Source: Oxalobacteraceae bacterium UBA6018
GTDB lineage: Bacteria > Pseudomonadota > Gammaproteobacteria > Burkholderiales > Burkholderiaceae_D
Length of the DNA: 64,000 nucleotides
Assembly: GCA_002428015.1 (NCBI GenBank)
Contig: DIZW01000111.1
Span: forward strand, 1-64,000
Direction of reading: 5' to 3'
Part shown: positions 24,595 to 33,359 of the stretch, one piece after another
Layout: each line of letters starts with the position of its first letter
Numbering within the stretch: position 1 is the stretch's first letter
Program-made: the position numbers and the translations under genes
The notes under the pieces: generated by a model
Database searches by the model: none
Seen by the model: only the letters and a program-made list of their open reading frames with translations
What the model was told of the DNA's origin: nothing

Positions 24595-25709
24595 CAGGCG
24601 TCCCGTGCGACCGGCGCGCGTTCGTCGAGCAAACCCTTGGCCTTCAGGGTCTGCCACAGCGCCGCCGGAATGGCGTGCTCGAACCAGGCCACCTGCTGGA
24701 TCAGTTGCAGCACGTCGCGCGCGCCCGGAATGCAGGCCGCGACGGCAGGATGGGCCATGGGGAACTGCAGCGCGGCGGCCGGCAGCGGCACCGAAAATTC
24801 GTGGCACACGGCCTCGATCGCGGCCACCTTGGCGACGATCGCCGGCGCCGCGTCGGCGTAATTGAACTTCTTGCTGCCGGCCAGGATGCCCGAGTTGAAG
24901 GGACCGCCCAGCACAATGGCGTTGCCCCGGCGCGCGCACGCTTCCAGCAGCGGCGACAGCGCGCCTTGTTCCAGCAAGGTGTAGCGCCCGGCCAGCAGGG
25001 TGCAGTCGAGATCGCACTCCTGCATGCTGTCGTGGACCACCTCCCATTCGTTCACGCCCAGGCCGATGGCCTTGACCTGCCCCGAGCGGCGCAATTCTTC
25101 CAGCGCCTTGAAGCCGCCGCCGGCGGTCAGCTGCTGCCAGTAGTGGGCATGCAGCTCGCCGTGGGTCACGCGCCCGATGTCGTGCACGAACAGGATATCG
25201 ACGTAATGCATGCCGAGCCGCTGCAGACTGTCTTCATGCGAGCGCAGGATGCCGCCGTAGGTGTAGTCGTAATGGGGGCGGAACGGCAGCGGCGCGGCCC
25301 ATTCGTTCTCGCCCGGGCGCACGCTGGCGTCCGGTCGCATCAGCCGGCCCACCTTGGTGCTGACCACGAACTGCTCGCGCGCCCGTTCGCGCAGCGCGGC
25401 GCCGAGGCGGTGCTCGGACAGCGTGAAGCCGTAGTAGGGCGCGGTGTCGAAGTAGCGCAAGCCCAGGTCCCAGGCGCCGTCGACGGCGGCGCGCGCCTCC
25501 TGCGCGGAGGTGGCGCGGTACAAGCCGCCGATCTGGGCGCATCCCATGCCCAGCTTGGTCAGCGCCAAGCCGCTCCTGGGCAGGACCGACAGGTCCGTGG
25601 CCAGCATGGTGCCGGCGCTGTTGACCGCATTGGCGCCCATCGCGCCAGCGTTTCTGACAGCGTTGCTGCCCGCTTTGCTTACAGCGTTGATGCCCACGTT
25701 GGTACCCAT
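24594..25709 (-). CDS. Aldo/keto reductase, probable L-fucose 1-dehydrogenase
   Basis: A 371-residue frame. The family domain begins about residue 40 (SGLALTKLGMGCAQIGGLY) and has the AKR tetrad: Asp and Tyr in RYFDTAPYYGF, Lys in VVSTKVGRL and His in ILFVHDIGR. In several bacteria AKRs of this type oxidise L-fucose to its lactone with NAD(P). The first 34 residues are odd, a degenerate run of NAV and AG repeats without family match; an alternative start is Met35 at 25607. Two bases separate it from the dehydratase gene upstream. Dehydrogenase role inferred from locus. Confidence 0.87.
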   Translation of the reverse strand: MGTNVGINAVSKAGSNAVRNAGAMGANAVNSAGTMLATDLSVLPRSGLALTKLGMGCAQIGGLYRATSAQEARAAVDGAWDLGLRYFDTAPYYGFTLSEHRLGAALRERAREQFVVSTKVGRLMRPDASVRPGENEWAAPLPFRPHYDYTYGGILRSHEDSLQRLGMHYVDILFVHDIGRVTHGELHAHYWQQLTAGGGFKALEELRRSGQVKAIGLGVNEWEVVHDSMQECDLDCTLLAGRYTLLEQGALSPLLEACARRGNAIVLGGPFNSGILAGSKKFNYADAAPAIVAKVAAIEAVCHEFSVPLPAAALQFPMAHPAVAACIPGARDVLQLIQQVAWFEHAIPAALWQTLKAKGLLDERAPVARDA

Positions 25710-25710
25710 A

Positions 25711-26943
25711 TTATGCCGCCTTCAAAGGAAAGCAGCCCGGCCCCAGCGCGTCGAACTGCTTATAGGTCAACACGAACTCCTGGTGGCCCAGCGTCTCCGA
25801 GCGGGTCGGTTCGCCGGCGGCCACGCGCCGCACCAGGTCCACGATCTCGCCCCCGACCTGCTCGAGGGTCGCCTCGCCGGTGAGGATGCTGCCGGCGTTG
25901 ACGTCCATGTCGTCGGCCAGGCGGGCGAAGGTGTGCGGGTTGGCGCACACCTTGATCACCGGCGAGATGGCCGAGCCGACCACCGAGCCGCGCCCGGTCG
26001 TAAATAAGGTGATGTGGGCGCCGCAGGCGATCAGCTCGACGATTTCGGCGTTGTCCGAGATGTTGGGAAAGCCGAAGCGCGGTTCGCCGTCGGGCACCAC
26101 GTCGAGCAGGTACAGGCCGGCGCCGCTGGTCTGGTCGCCCGGCTTGAGGATGCCGCAGATCGGCGAGGCGCCGCTCTTGGCGTAGGCGCCCAGCGACTTT
26201 TCTTCCTGGGTGGTCAGGCCGCCGTCGGCGTTACCGGGCGAGAAGCTGCCGTGCCCCATGATGGTGTAGTAGCGCGCCGCCTTGGCCACCGTGTCGACGA
26301 TGGCCTGACCCAGTTCCGGTGTCACGGCGCGGCGCTGCATGTGGTACTCGCAGCCCACCAGTTCGCCCGTCTCCTCGAAAATGCAGGCGCTGCCTGCCGC
26401 GATCAGCTGGTCGAAGGCGACCCCGACGGCCGGGTTGGCGGTGATTCCGCTGGTGCTGTCGGAGCCGCCGCAAATGGTGGCCACCACCAGTTCGCTCAAG
26501 GCCATCGGCACGCGCTCCTGGCCGGCCAGCTGCTCGAGCGCCCAGCCGACCCATTCGCGCCCGCTGTCGACGCTGGCGCGGGTGCCGCGGTTCTCCTGGA
26601 TCGTGATGGTGTGCACCGGGCGCCCGCTGTCGGCCACGGCCTGGCTCACGCCATGCTTGTTGAAGCCTTCGCAGCCGAGCGAGACCAGCAGCACCGCGCC
26701 CACGTTCGGGTGGGTGGCCAGGCGCCGCATGACCTGGTCCGCGTAGTCGTTGGGGAAGCAGCCGGCGAAGCCGATCAGGTGCACCGGCTGGTCGGGAAAG
26801 GCGTTGACCACCAGGCGCGCCACGTGGTGGGCGCACTCGACCATGTAGGCGACGACGACGATGTTGCGGATGCCCTTGCGGCCGTCGGCGCGCAGGTAGC
26901 CGGACAGCGCCGCCGGGGCGGATGGAGCTACGGTAGTGGTCAT
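25711..26943 (-). CDS. UxaA-type dehydratase, large (C-terminal) subunit
   Basis: A 410-residue protein that matches the C-terminal domain of altronate/galactarate dehydratases: YLRADGRKGIRNIVVV, LVSLGCEGFNKHG, TICGGSDSTSGITANPA and GRGSVVGSAISPVIKVCANP. Cys residues in these segments are the expected metal ligands. The small N-terminal SAF domain is encoded separately just upstream with a 4-base overlap. Split UxaA-type pairs occur in other fucose loci such as that of Campylobacter jejuni, where they are proposed to dehydrate fuconate. No enolase-type fuconate dehydratase is present here, so this pair is the best candidate. Confidence 0.85.
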   Translation of the reverse strand: MTTTVAPSAPAALSGYLRADGRKGIRNIVVVAYMVECAHHVARLVVNAFPDQPVHLIGFAGCFPNDYADQVMRRLATHPNVGAVLLVSLGCEGFNKHGVSQAVADSGRPVHTITIQENRGTRASVDSGREWVGWALEQLAGQERVPMALSELVVATICGGSDSTSGITANPAVGVAFDQLIAAGSACIFEETGELVGCEYHMQRRAVTPELGQAIVDTVAKAARYYTIMGHGSFSPGNADGGLTTQEEKSLGAYAKSGASPICGILKPGDQTSGAGLYLLDVVPDGEPRFGFPNISDNAEIVELIACGAHITLFTTGRGSVVGSAISPVIKVCANPHTFARLADDMDVNAGSILTGEATLEQVGGEIVDLVRRVAAGEPTRSETLGHQEFVLTYKQFDALGPGCFPLKAA

Positions 26944-27272
26944 GGTGCTTTATTCCCCAGGAAGTGGTGGCCGTCCTCGCCCAGTGTATAGGTCTGGATG
27001 TAGTCGCTTTGCAGATTGTGGGTGTGGATGTGCGCGCCGAGCGCGATCGGCGCGGTCACGCTGCCGATCAGGGCGCCGTAGCGCAGCACCTTGTCGCCCG
27101 GCGCGAGCGCGCGCCGCGCCAGCTTGTGGCCCAGGTCGATGGCCTGCGGCAGGCTCACCACCGCGCCGTCGATGGTGACGACGGCGCCGGCGGGCAGCGC
27201 GGTGCGGGCGATCAGGCAGTTGTCCTCGGGCGACATGAGGAGCAGGGCCGAGGGCGGCGGATGGGCGGTCAT
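26940..27272 (-). CDS. UxaA-type dehydratase, small SAF-domain subunit
   Basis: A 110-residue SAF-domain protein: LMSPEDNCLIARTALPAGAV, GHKLARRALAPGDKVLRYG and ALGAHIHTHNL match the N-terminal domain of altronate dehydratase. The start at 27272 (MTAHPPPS) was preferred to 27302 by comparison with the family. It overlaps the large subunit gene (ATGA), consistent with a 1:1 complex. Confidence 0.85.
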   Translation of the reverse strand: MTAHPPPSALLLMSPEDNCLIARTALPAGAVVTIDGAVVSLPQAIDLGHKLARRALAPGDKVLRYGALIGSVTAPIALGAHIHTHNLQSDYIQTYTLGEDGHHFLGNKAP

Positions 27273-27320
27273 GGCGATTCCTTCGCGATTAAAACGGTGC
27301 AAAAAAAACGGTACAGAACA

Positions 27321-28457
27321 TCATGGCGTCGCGGCGCGTGCCGCCTCGGATGCAAGCGCCGCGCGCAGGCGCGGCTGCGCCAGGTCCAGGCCGAGGGTGG
27401 CCGCCAGCGCGATCACGGGCGCGAACCTGCGGCGCTTTTTCTCGGCGTGGTTCTGGGCGATGTCGGCCAGCCGGTGCGCCAGGAAGGGATTCTGGAAGCG
27501 CTCGCGCACCTGGGCCAGGTAGGCGCGGCTGGCGCCCTCCTCGCCCAGCGCGCGGAACACCGGCATGACCTCGTCCTCCCACAGCGCGTCCAGGCGGGCC
27601 AGCAGGGCCGCGTCGCGCATGGCCTGGACCACGGTTTCGTCGGCGGGGCGGCGCTCGAGCAGCCATTGCTCGGCCAGAAAGCTGTGGCCCAGGTTGAGCA
27701 TGAACAGCTTGCGCCGCTCGTAGGGCGCCAGCTCGCCGGTCACCACGATGTCCGGATGGGCGCACGGCAGCACCATGCCCGGCTGGGCCTCGATGGCCCA
27801 CAGGGCGTAGGGCTCGGCCACGGCGCCGGCCGGCGCCAGCGCTTCCGAGACGATCCGGTCCACCAGCGAATTGACCCACACGCAGCGCGTGGCCAGGTAG
27901 TCGATGAAGGCCGGCGCCAGCGCCCAACGGCGCGCCAGCGCGAGCACGGTGTCGCGCAGCACGCTGCCGTTGTTGGCCACCAGTTCGCACGGCAGCAGCG
28001 TGACCGGCGCGGCGTCGTAATGGAAGCGCGCATGTAGCAGCGCCAGCAGCCTGGCCGGAAAGCTGGCCGGGGCGGTGTCGCCGTCGAGCAGGCCGGCGTG
28101 GTCGGCGGCGTCCAGCGCGTAGCCGCGCTCGCCGGTGTTGGAGACGATCACGCGCGTGGCGCGCGCCGCCTCGGCGCGTATCGCCGGCCAGTCGGCGCTG
28201 GCGCGCAGCGCGCGCGTGACCGACCAGACCCGCTGCTCACGCTCGATCGCGCGCCCGTCCTGCCAGCCGCGCACGCGCACCACGTAGCCGCCGCCGCGGT
28301 TGAAGGCGTCCACCCGCCCGCTGCTCTCGGCGCTGTCGGTGCTTTGCACCACCGTGATGGCGCCCAGCGCCTCGCCGCGCCCCAGGGCCTCGCCCACGAA
28401 CAGGTCCACGTGGGCCTGCAGGAAGCGGCTGGTGCCGAACTGGAGGATCGGGTTCAT
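27321..28457 (-). CDS. Mannitol dehydrogenase-family oxidoreductase (tagaturonate reductase-like)
   Basis: A 378-residue protein; the ATG at 28457 overlaps the upstream alcohol dehydrogenase gene by 4 bases. It begins MNPILQFGTSRFLQAHVDLF, the N-terminal nucleotide-binding pattern of polyol and uronate reductases. Later family segments are VIVSNTGERGY, LLPCELVANNG, WVNSLVDRIV and FMLNLGHSF. UxaB-like members reduce D-tagaturonate to D-altronate. With the UxaA pair and the next gene this could be a branch for L-galactonate, the 6-hydroxy analogue of fuconate. Substrate uncertain. Confidence 0.8.
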   Translation of the reverse strand: MNPILQFGTSRFLQAHVDLFVGEALGRGEALGAITVVQSTDSAESSGRVDAFNRGGGYVVRVRGWQDGRAIEREQRVWSVTRALRASADWPAIRAEAARATRVIVSNTGERGYALDAADHAGLLDGDTAPASFPARLLALLHARFHYDAAPVTLLPCELVANNGSVLRDTVLALARRWALAPAFIDYLATRCVWVNSLVDRIVSEALAPAGAVAEPYALWAIEAQPGMVLPCAHPDIVVTGELAPYERRKLFMLNLGHSFLAEQWLLERRPADETVVQAMRDAALLARLDALWEDEVMPVFRALGEEGASRAYLAQVRERFQNPFLAHRLADIAQNHAEKKRRRFAPVIALAATLGLDLAQPRLRAALASEAARAATP

Positions 28458-29470
28458 CCGATTTCGACGATGGCTTTGATGACCCCGGCGGCCGGGTCCA
28501 TCCACCGCGGCAGCACGTCCATGAAGCCGTCCAGGGTGGTGCGGTGGGTGTTCATCAGCGCGCTCGGCACCTGCCCGGCCTTCATCGCCGCGAGCACCGT
28601 GCGGAAGTCGTCGGCGGTGGCGTTGCGGCTGCCCAGCAGGCTGGTTTCGCGCTTGTGGAATTCCGGGTCGGCGAAGGAAATCCGGTCCAGCACGATCGAC
28701 ACCAGCACGTAGGCGCCGCCGTGGGCGACGAAGTCCAGGCCGCGCTCCATGGCCTGGACGTTGCCGGTGGCGTCGAACACGACGTCGAAGAACTCGCCGC
28801 CGCTGAGCGCGGCCAGCTCAGCGCGGTCGTGCTCGCCCAGGGCCACGGTCTGGGGCACCCCGAGCGCGTCGGAACAAAAGCGCAGCCGGTCGGCGCGCCC
28901 GTCGAGCGCTGTGACGACGGCGCCGCGCAGGCCGGCGAACAGCATCACCGCCATGCCGATCGGACCGGCGCCGACCACCAGCACGCGCTGGCCGGCGCGC
29001 ACATTGCCGCGCCCCACCGCGTGGGCGCCGATGGCGAGAAATTCGAGCATGGCCGCGTCGTCGAGCGAAATGCCGTCCGTCTTGAACACGAACTGGGCCG
29101 GGACGGCAAGGTATTCGGCCATGCCGCCGTCGCGGTGCACGCCCAGCACCGCGATATTGCTGCAGCAGTTGGTCTTGCCCTGGCGGCAGGCGACGCAGCG
29201 CCCGCAGGACATGTAGGGCATCACGTAGACCGGGTCGCCGGCGCGCAGGCCGCTGTCCTCGGGCGCGCTGACGATCTCGCCCGACAGCTCGTGGCCCATC
29301 ACGCGCGGATAGCTGAGAAAAGGCTGGGTGCCGCGGAAGATGTGCATGTCGGTGCCGCACAGGCCCATGCGGCGCACCCGGATCAGGGCCTCGCCGGGCG
29401 CGGCGACCGGGATCGGGCTCTCGCGCATGCTCAGCACGCCCGGCGATTCACACACTATGCTTTTCATCAT
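28454..29470 (-). CDS. Zinc-dependent medium-chain alcohol dehydrogenase (LgoD-like)
   Basis: A 338-residue MDR enzyme. The catalytic zinc set is seen in GLCGTDMHIF and MGHELSGEI, the structural zinc Cys cluster in CGRCVACRQGKTNCC, and the Rossmann motif in VVGAGPIGMAVM. First gene of the fucose-locus operon. It resembles enzymes that oxidise sugar acids such as L-galactonate at C5; an L-fuconate or lactaldehyde role is also possible. A possible promoter lies just upstream (29520-29560). Confidence 0.83.
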   Translation of the reverse strand: MMKSIVCESPGVLSMRESPIPVAAPGEALIRVRRMGLCGTDMHIFRGTQPFLSYPRVMGHELSGEIVSAPEDSGLRAGDPVYVMPYMSCGRCVACRQGKTNCCSNIAVLGVHRDGGMAEYLAVPAQFVFKTDGISLDDAAMLEFLAIGAHAVGRGNVRAGQRVLVVGAGPIGMAVMLFAGLRGAVVTALDGRADRLRFCSDALGVPQTVALGEHDRAELAALSGGEFFDVVFDATGNVQAMERGLDFVAHGGAYVLVSIVLDRISFADPEFHKRETSLLGSRNATADDFRTVLAAMKAGQVPSALMNTHRTTLDGFMDVLPRWMDPAAGVIKAIVEIG

Positions 29471-29615
29471 GTCTTTTATCCATTGAACAGTCGCGCGCCG
29501 CCCAACCGCCAGGCGGCGCAGTGCAATTGTATTCTATGTTTAAAAAACCGTGGGGACTTTTTGTATGTTCAATGGAATGTACGGGAGCCAGGCCTGCGCC
29601 GCCCTCGCCGCCTCC

Positions 29616-30152
29616 CTATTCGACGTAGATTTCGCCGTCCGGTCCGCGCCGCACCTGGGTGATGCCCGGCTCCTCGCGCTCGAGCCGGCGCGCCTCGGCT
29701 TCCTGCGGGCTCAATTGGGCCTGGCTGGCCTGCTGCTGCTCCTGCGCGCGCCGGCGGCGCGCGGCGATGGCGTCGTCCCGGCGCGCGAAGGCCAGCTCGA
29801 TGGTGCGGTGCAGTTCCTCGTTCTGCCACGGCTTGGCCAGGTAGCGGAACACCTCGCCCCGGTTGATGGCCCCCATGATCTCGCTGAACTCGGTCGAGGC
29901 CGACAGCACGATACGCACCGCGTCCGGCTGGATGCCCTTGGCCATCTGCAGGAAGTCGGCCCCGGTCAGGCTGGGCATGCGGTAGTCGGACACGATCACG
30001 TCGAAATCCTGCTCGGCGCAGCGAAACAGCGCCTGCTCGGGATCGGTGAAGGTCTCGATCGTCACCGCGCTGCCCGAAAAAGCGTGGCGCAGGGCGCGCT
30101 GCAAGGCGTTCAGGACGCTTTGTTCGTCGTCCAGCAGCAGGATAGTTCTCAT
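29616..30152 (-). CDS. Single-receiver response regulator with charged C-terminal tail
   Basis: A 178-residue protein. Residues 1-120 are a CheY-like receiver with acidic pocket LLDDE, phospho-acceptor Asp56 (IVSDYRMP) and Lys in YLAKPW. The remaining 55 residues are Glu/Gln/Arg-rich, helix-forming, with no DNA-binding domain. It is the last gene of an eight-gene signalling operon and overlaps the HD-GYP-like gene by 4 bases. It probably works through protein contacts. Confidence 0.88.
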   Translation of the reverse strand: MRTILLLDDEQSVLNALQRALRHAFSGSAVTIETFTDPEQALFRCAEQDFDVIVSDYRMPSLTGADFLQMAKGIQPDAVRIVLSASTEFSEIMGAINRGEVFRYLAKPWQNEELHRTIELAFARRDDAIAARRRRAQEQQQASQAQLSPQEAEARRLEREEPGITQVRRGPDGEIYVE

Positions 30153-31477
30153 GATGGCTCCGTCGCGATGGCGACATAAATGGTCAGCGCGCTCTTGGCC
30201 AGGCGCTCGTATTCGGCGATCTGGGCGATCATGCGTTCGGTCAGCAGGTGCTCGGCCGACAGCAGCAAGGCGCCGTCGCGGGTGACCAGGTCGCGCGTGG
30301 TGCGCATGCCGGGACGCAGCTGCAGCACCGACAGGGCGCTCTCGGCGGCCTGCTCCGTCACCACCTTGCCGGTGACGGTCTCGCGCAGGGCCAGCACCAC
30401 CGCCGGATCGTAGCGCTTGCCGCTGCCGTCGATGATGAGCGCGAGCGCCTGCTCGGGGCGCAGCGGATGCTGCACCAGGGTGCCGATCTGCAGGCCGTCG
30501 AAGGCGCTGGCGACGGCCAGGATGCGCGCCCCGAGCGGAATGTCGAGCCCGGCCACGCGCTTGGGGAAGCCTTCGCCGTCGAAGCGCTCCTGGTGGGCGC
30601 AGACGATGGCGGCCACCTCGCGCATGTCCTCCAGCGGCATCAAGAGCTGCTCGCCGCGCTGGGGATACTGGCGGTAGACGCCCAGGCTCTCGCCGTTCAT
30701 CATCGACACCGGCATGGCCAGCATGGCGTCGCTGAAGCCGACCTTGCCGATGTTATGCAGCAGGCCGGCGATGAAGATCTGCTGGGCCTCACGCGCGTCC
30801 AGGCCCATGTGCACGCCGATCTTGCGCGCCAGGTCGGCCACCCGGCGCGAGTGGCCGGCCAGGTGGGCGCCGCGCATCTCGATGATGCCGGAGAACATCT
30901 TGATGGCCGTGATGTAGTTCTTCTTGAGCTTGTCGTTGGACACCAGCAGCTCGTCGTGCACGCTCCTGAGCTGGGCGGTGCGGCGCGCCACCTGGGTCTC
31001 CAGGCCCGCGTTGAGCACGCGCAGCTCCTCGTTCTGGCGCGCCGTGAGCGCCTCCAGCCGCTGCGCCTCGGCGCGCAGCGTGCGCCGCTCCAGGCCTTGG
31101 CGCAGCGCCTGCAGCAGCTCGTTGTCGTCCCACGGCTTGGTGATGTAGCGGTAGATCTCGCCCTGGTTGATGGCGCCCAGGATCAGCTGCACGTCGGCGT
31201 AGCCGGTGAGCAGGATGCGCACCGCTTCGGGCCGTAGCTCGCGGGCGCGCGCGAGCACGGCCACCCCGTCCATCTCCGGCATGCGCATGTCGGAGATGAC
31301 CAGGTCGACCTCCTCGCGTTCGAGCAGGGCCACCCCCTCGGCGCCGCTGCCGGCGGTGAGCACCTGGTAGCCCTGCATCTTGAACAGGCGCCGCAGCGAG
31401 GCCAGGATGTTGGGCTCGTCGTCGATGCACAGGATGCGCGCCGGGCTCGCCTGCGCGCTGGGTGCCAGCGCGCTCAT
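30149..31477 (-). CDS. Response regulator with degenerate HD-GYP output domain
   Basis: A 442-residue protein; the start at 31477 overlaps the kinase gene by 4 bases. A receiver (Asp63, VISDMRMPEMDG) is followed by a coiled coil (about 125-180) and an HD-GYP-type domain. The HD-GYP signature is altered: the HD pair reads HN at 241-242 (LLHNIGKVG), and the HHExxDGxGYP motif reads AHQERFDGEGFP. Loss of the metal-binding Asp suggests weak or no cyclic-di-GMP phosphodiesterase activity. Last two genes of the operon are both receivers. Confidence 0.85.
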   Translation of the reverse strand: MSALAPSAQASPARILCIDDEPNILASLRRLFKMQGYQVLTAGSGAEGVALLEREEVDLVISDMRMPEMDGVAVLARARELRPEAVRILLTGYADVQLILGAINQGEIYRYITKPWDDNELLQALRQGLERRTLRAEAQRLEALTARQNEELRVLNAGLETQVARRTAQLRSVHDELLVSNDKLKKNYITAIKMFSGIIEMRGAHLAGHSRRVADLARKIGVHMGLDAREAQQIFIAGLLHNIGKVGFSDAMLAMPVSMMNGESLGVYRQYPQRGEQLLMPLEDMREVAAIVCAHQERFDGEGFPKRVAGLDIPLGARILAVASAFDGLQIGTLVQHPLRPEQALALIIDGSGKRYDPAVVLALRETVTGKVVTEQAAESALSVLQLRPGMRTTRDLVTRDGALLLSAEHLLTERMIAQIAEYERLAKSALTIYVAIATEPS

Positions 31478-32505
31478 GCCGCGCCCTCCTGCACCGGCTC
31501 CGGATGGCGGATCGGCAGCCAGATGCGGAAGGTGGTGCCGCGTCCCAGTTCGCTGTCGACCTCGATGCGGCCCTTGTGCTTCTGGATGATGCCGTAGGAC
31601 AGGGACAGGCCCAGGCCGGTCCCGGTGCCGATCGGTTTGGTGGTGAAGAACGGATCGAATATCTTGGCCATGTGTTCCTTGCTGATGCCCGTGCCGGTGT
31701 CGCTGATCTCGATCCATACCTGGTCGGCGTCGCTGCCGGTGCGGATCGTGATGCGGCCGCGCTCACCCGTGATGGCGTGGGCGCCGTTGATGACAATGTT
31801 CATGATCACCTGGTTCAGGCTGGACGGCAAGCATTCGATGTCGGGAATGTCGCCATACTCGCGGACCACGTCGGCCCGGTACTTGAGCTCGTTGTTGACG
31901 ATGTTCAGGGTCGAGTTGATGCCGTCGTGCAGGTTGGCCCATTGCCATTCCTGGGTCGCGTCCACGCGCGAGAAATCCTTGAGGTCCTGGACGATCTTGC
32001 GCACCCGCACGATGCCTTCGCGCGACTCCTGCATCAGCAGCGGAATGTCGCCGATCAGGTAGTCGAGCTCGATGCGCTCGCGCATCTCGCGGATCTGGGC
32101 GCGCAGCGCCGGCGTCTGCAGGTCGCCCTCGGCCTGCTGGTACAGCGCGAACATCGACAGCATGTTGGCGATATACGCGCCCAGGGTCTCGAAGTTCGAG
32201 AACACGTAGCCGATCGGGTTGTTGATCTCGTGCGCCACGCCGGCGGCCAGCTGGCCGATCGAGGCCAGCTTCTCGGATTGCACCAGCTGCTGCTGGGCCA
32301 TGCCCAGCTTGCTGTTGAGGTCGGTGAGCTCATCGTTACGGCGCATCAGCTCGGCCTCGGCCGCCTCGCGCCTGCGGATGTCGTCCTCCAGGCGCTGCTT
32401 GGCCTGCTCGAGCAGCGAGGTGCGGATCGTCACCAGTTTTTCCAGCTGGTCCAGGCGCGACCCGTCCAGCGGGCCGGGCGGCGCGGTCATTTCGGTGCTC
32501 GTCAT
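31474..32505 (-). CDS. Cytoplasmic sensor histidine kinase
   Basis: A 343-residue kinase without membrane segments. The start at 32505 (MTSTEMTAPPG) follows the HDOD gene by 11 bases. An N-terminal coiled coil (residues about 20-85) leads to the H-box GVAHEINNPIGY, then N-box (NQVIMNIVINGAHAI), G1 (ISDTGTGI), F box (FDPFFTTK) and G2 (GTGTGLGLSLSYGI). The likely targets are the receivers in the same operon. Confidence 0.9.
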   Translation of the reverse strand: MTSTEMTAPPGPLDGSRLDQLEKLVTIRTSLLEQAKQRLEDDIRRREAAEAELMRRNDELTDLNSKLGMAQQQLVQSEKLASIGQLAAGVAHEINNPIGYVFSNFETLGAYIANMLSMFALYQQAEGDLQTPALRAQIREMRERIELDYLIGDIPLLMQESREGIVRVRKIVQDLKDFSRVDATQEWQWANLHDGINSTLNIVNNELKYRADVVREYGDIPDIECLPSSLNQVIMNIVINGAHAITGERGRITIRTGSDADQVWIEISDTGTGISKEHMAKIFDPFFTTKPIGTGTGLGLSLSYGIIQKHKGRIEVDSELGRGTTFRIWLPIRHPEPVQEGAA

Positions 32506-32516
32506 GGCAGTTCTCC

Positions 32517-33359
32517 CTACGCGGCCAGGATCTGGCACGCCTCGTCGAATTCGGAAACGGTATCGTCCAGCACGCGGCGCAGCGCGGCCGCGTCCAGGCG
32601 CAGGCTGTCCCAGGGCTTGCGCAGTGGTATCACGGCCATCTCGCGCTCGACCCCGGCCAGGTCCAGCCCGTGCACCAGGCAGCTGGCCACGTGCACGATG
32701 GCCGGCAGGTCGCCCAGGTCGCCGTCCATCGGCTGGTGGTGGTTGGCGATGGCGCGCTGCAGCATGCCGGGGAACTTCCACTGCTGGGCCAGCACCCGCC
32801 CGACCGTCGTATGGTCCAGCTCCAGCACGGCCCGCTCGGCCTCGGGCAGCGGGCAGTCGGTCTCGAGCTGGTGCGCCAGCGCCGCGGCGTACTCGGTGCC
32901 GAAACGGGTCATCAGCACCAGCACCCCGACGTCGTGCAGCAGACCGGCCACGAAGGCGAACTCGGGGCTCTTGCCGCAGCAGCGCGCCAGCGCGCGCGCG
33001 GCCAGGGCCGTGCCGATGGCGTGGCGCCAGAAGGCGCGGTAGTCGAAGCTGCTGCCGGCGGCCGGGGTGAAGCAGTCGATCACGCCGGCCGACACCACCA
33101 GGCTGCGCACGCTGTCGAAGCCGAGCACGGTGATGGCCTGGGGAATCGTGCGCACGGCGCTTTGCAGGCCGTAGAACGAGGAGTTGGCCAGGCGCAGGGT
33201 GCGCGCCGCCAGCGCCTGGTCGCGCGCGATCAGGCCGTCCAGTTCGTCGATCGACACGTCGACCTGGTCGAAGCTGCGCAGCAGCTGCTCGAGCACCAAG
33301 GTCGGCGACGGCAGGTCGCGCACGTTGCGCGCCACGTCGGCCAGGCTGATGGCGCTCAT
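32517..33359 (-). CDS. HDOD-domain signalling protein
   Basis: A 280-residue protein dominated by an HDOD domain: DLPSPTLVLEQLL, DQALAARTLRLANSSFYG, ITVLGFDSVRSLVV and FAFVAGLLHDVGVLVL. HDOD domains are non-catalytic relatives of HD phosphohydrolases, used in signalling assemblies and motility control. It overlaps the small upstream gene by 4 bases. Confidence 0.88.
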   Translation of the reverse strand: MSAISLADVARNVRDLPSPTLVLEQLLRSFDQVDVSIDELDGLIARDQALAARTLRLANSSFYGLQSAVRTIPQAITVLGFDSVRSLVVSAGVIDCFTPAAGSSFDYRAFWRHAIGTALAARALARCCGKSPEFAFVAGLLHDVGVLVLMTRFGTEYAAALAHQLETDCPLPEAERAVLELDHTTVGRVLAQQWKFPGMLQRAIANHHQPMDGDLGDLPAIVHVASCLVHGLDLAGVEREMAVIPLRKPWDSLRLDAAALRRVLDDTVSEFDEACQILAA

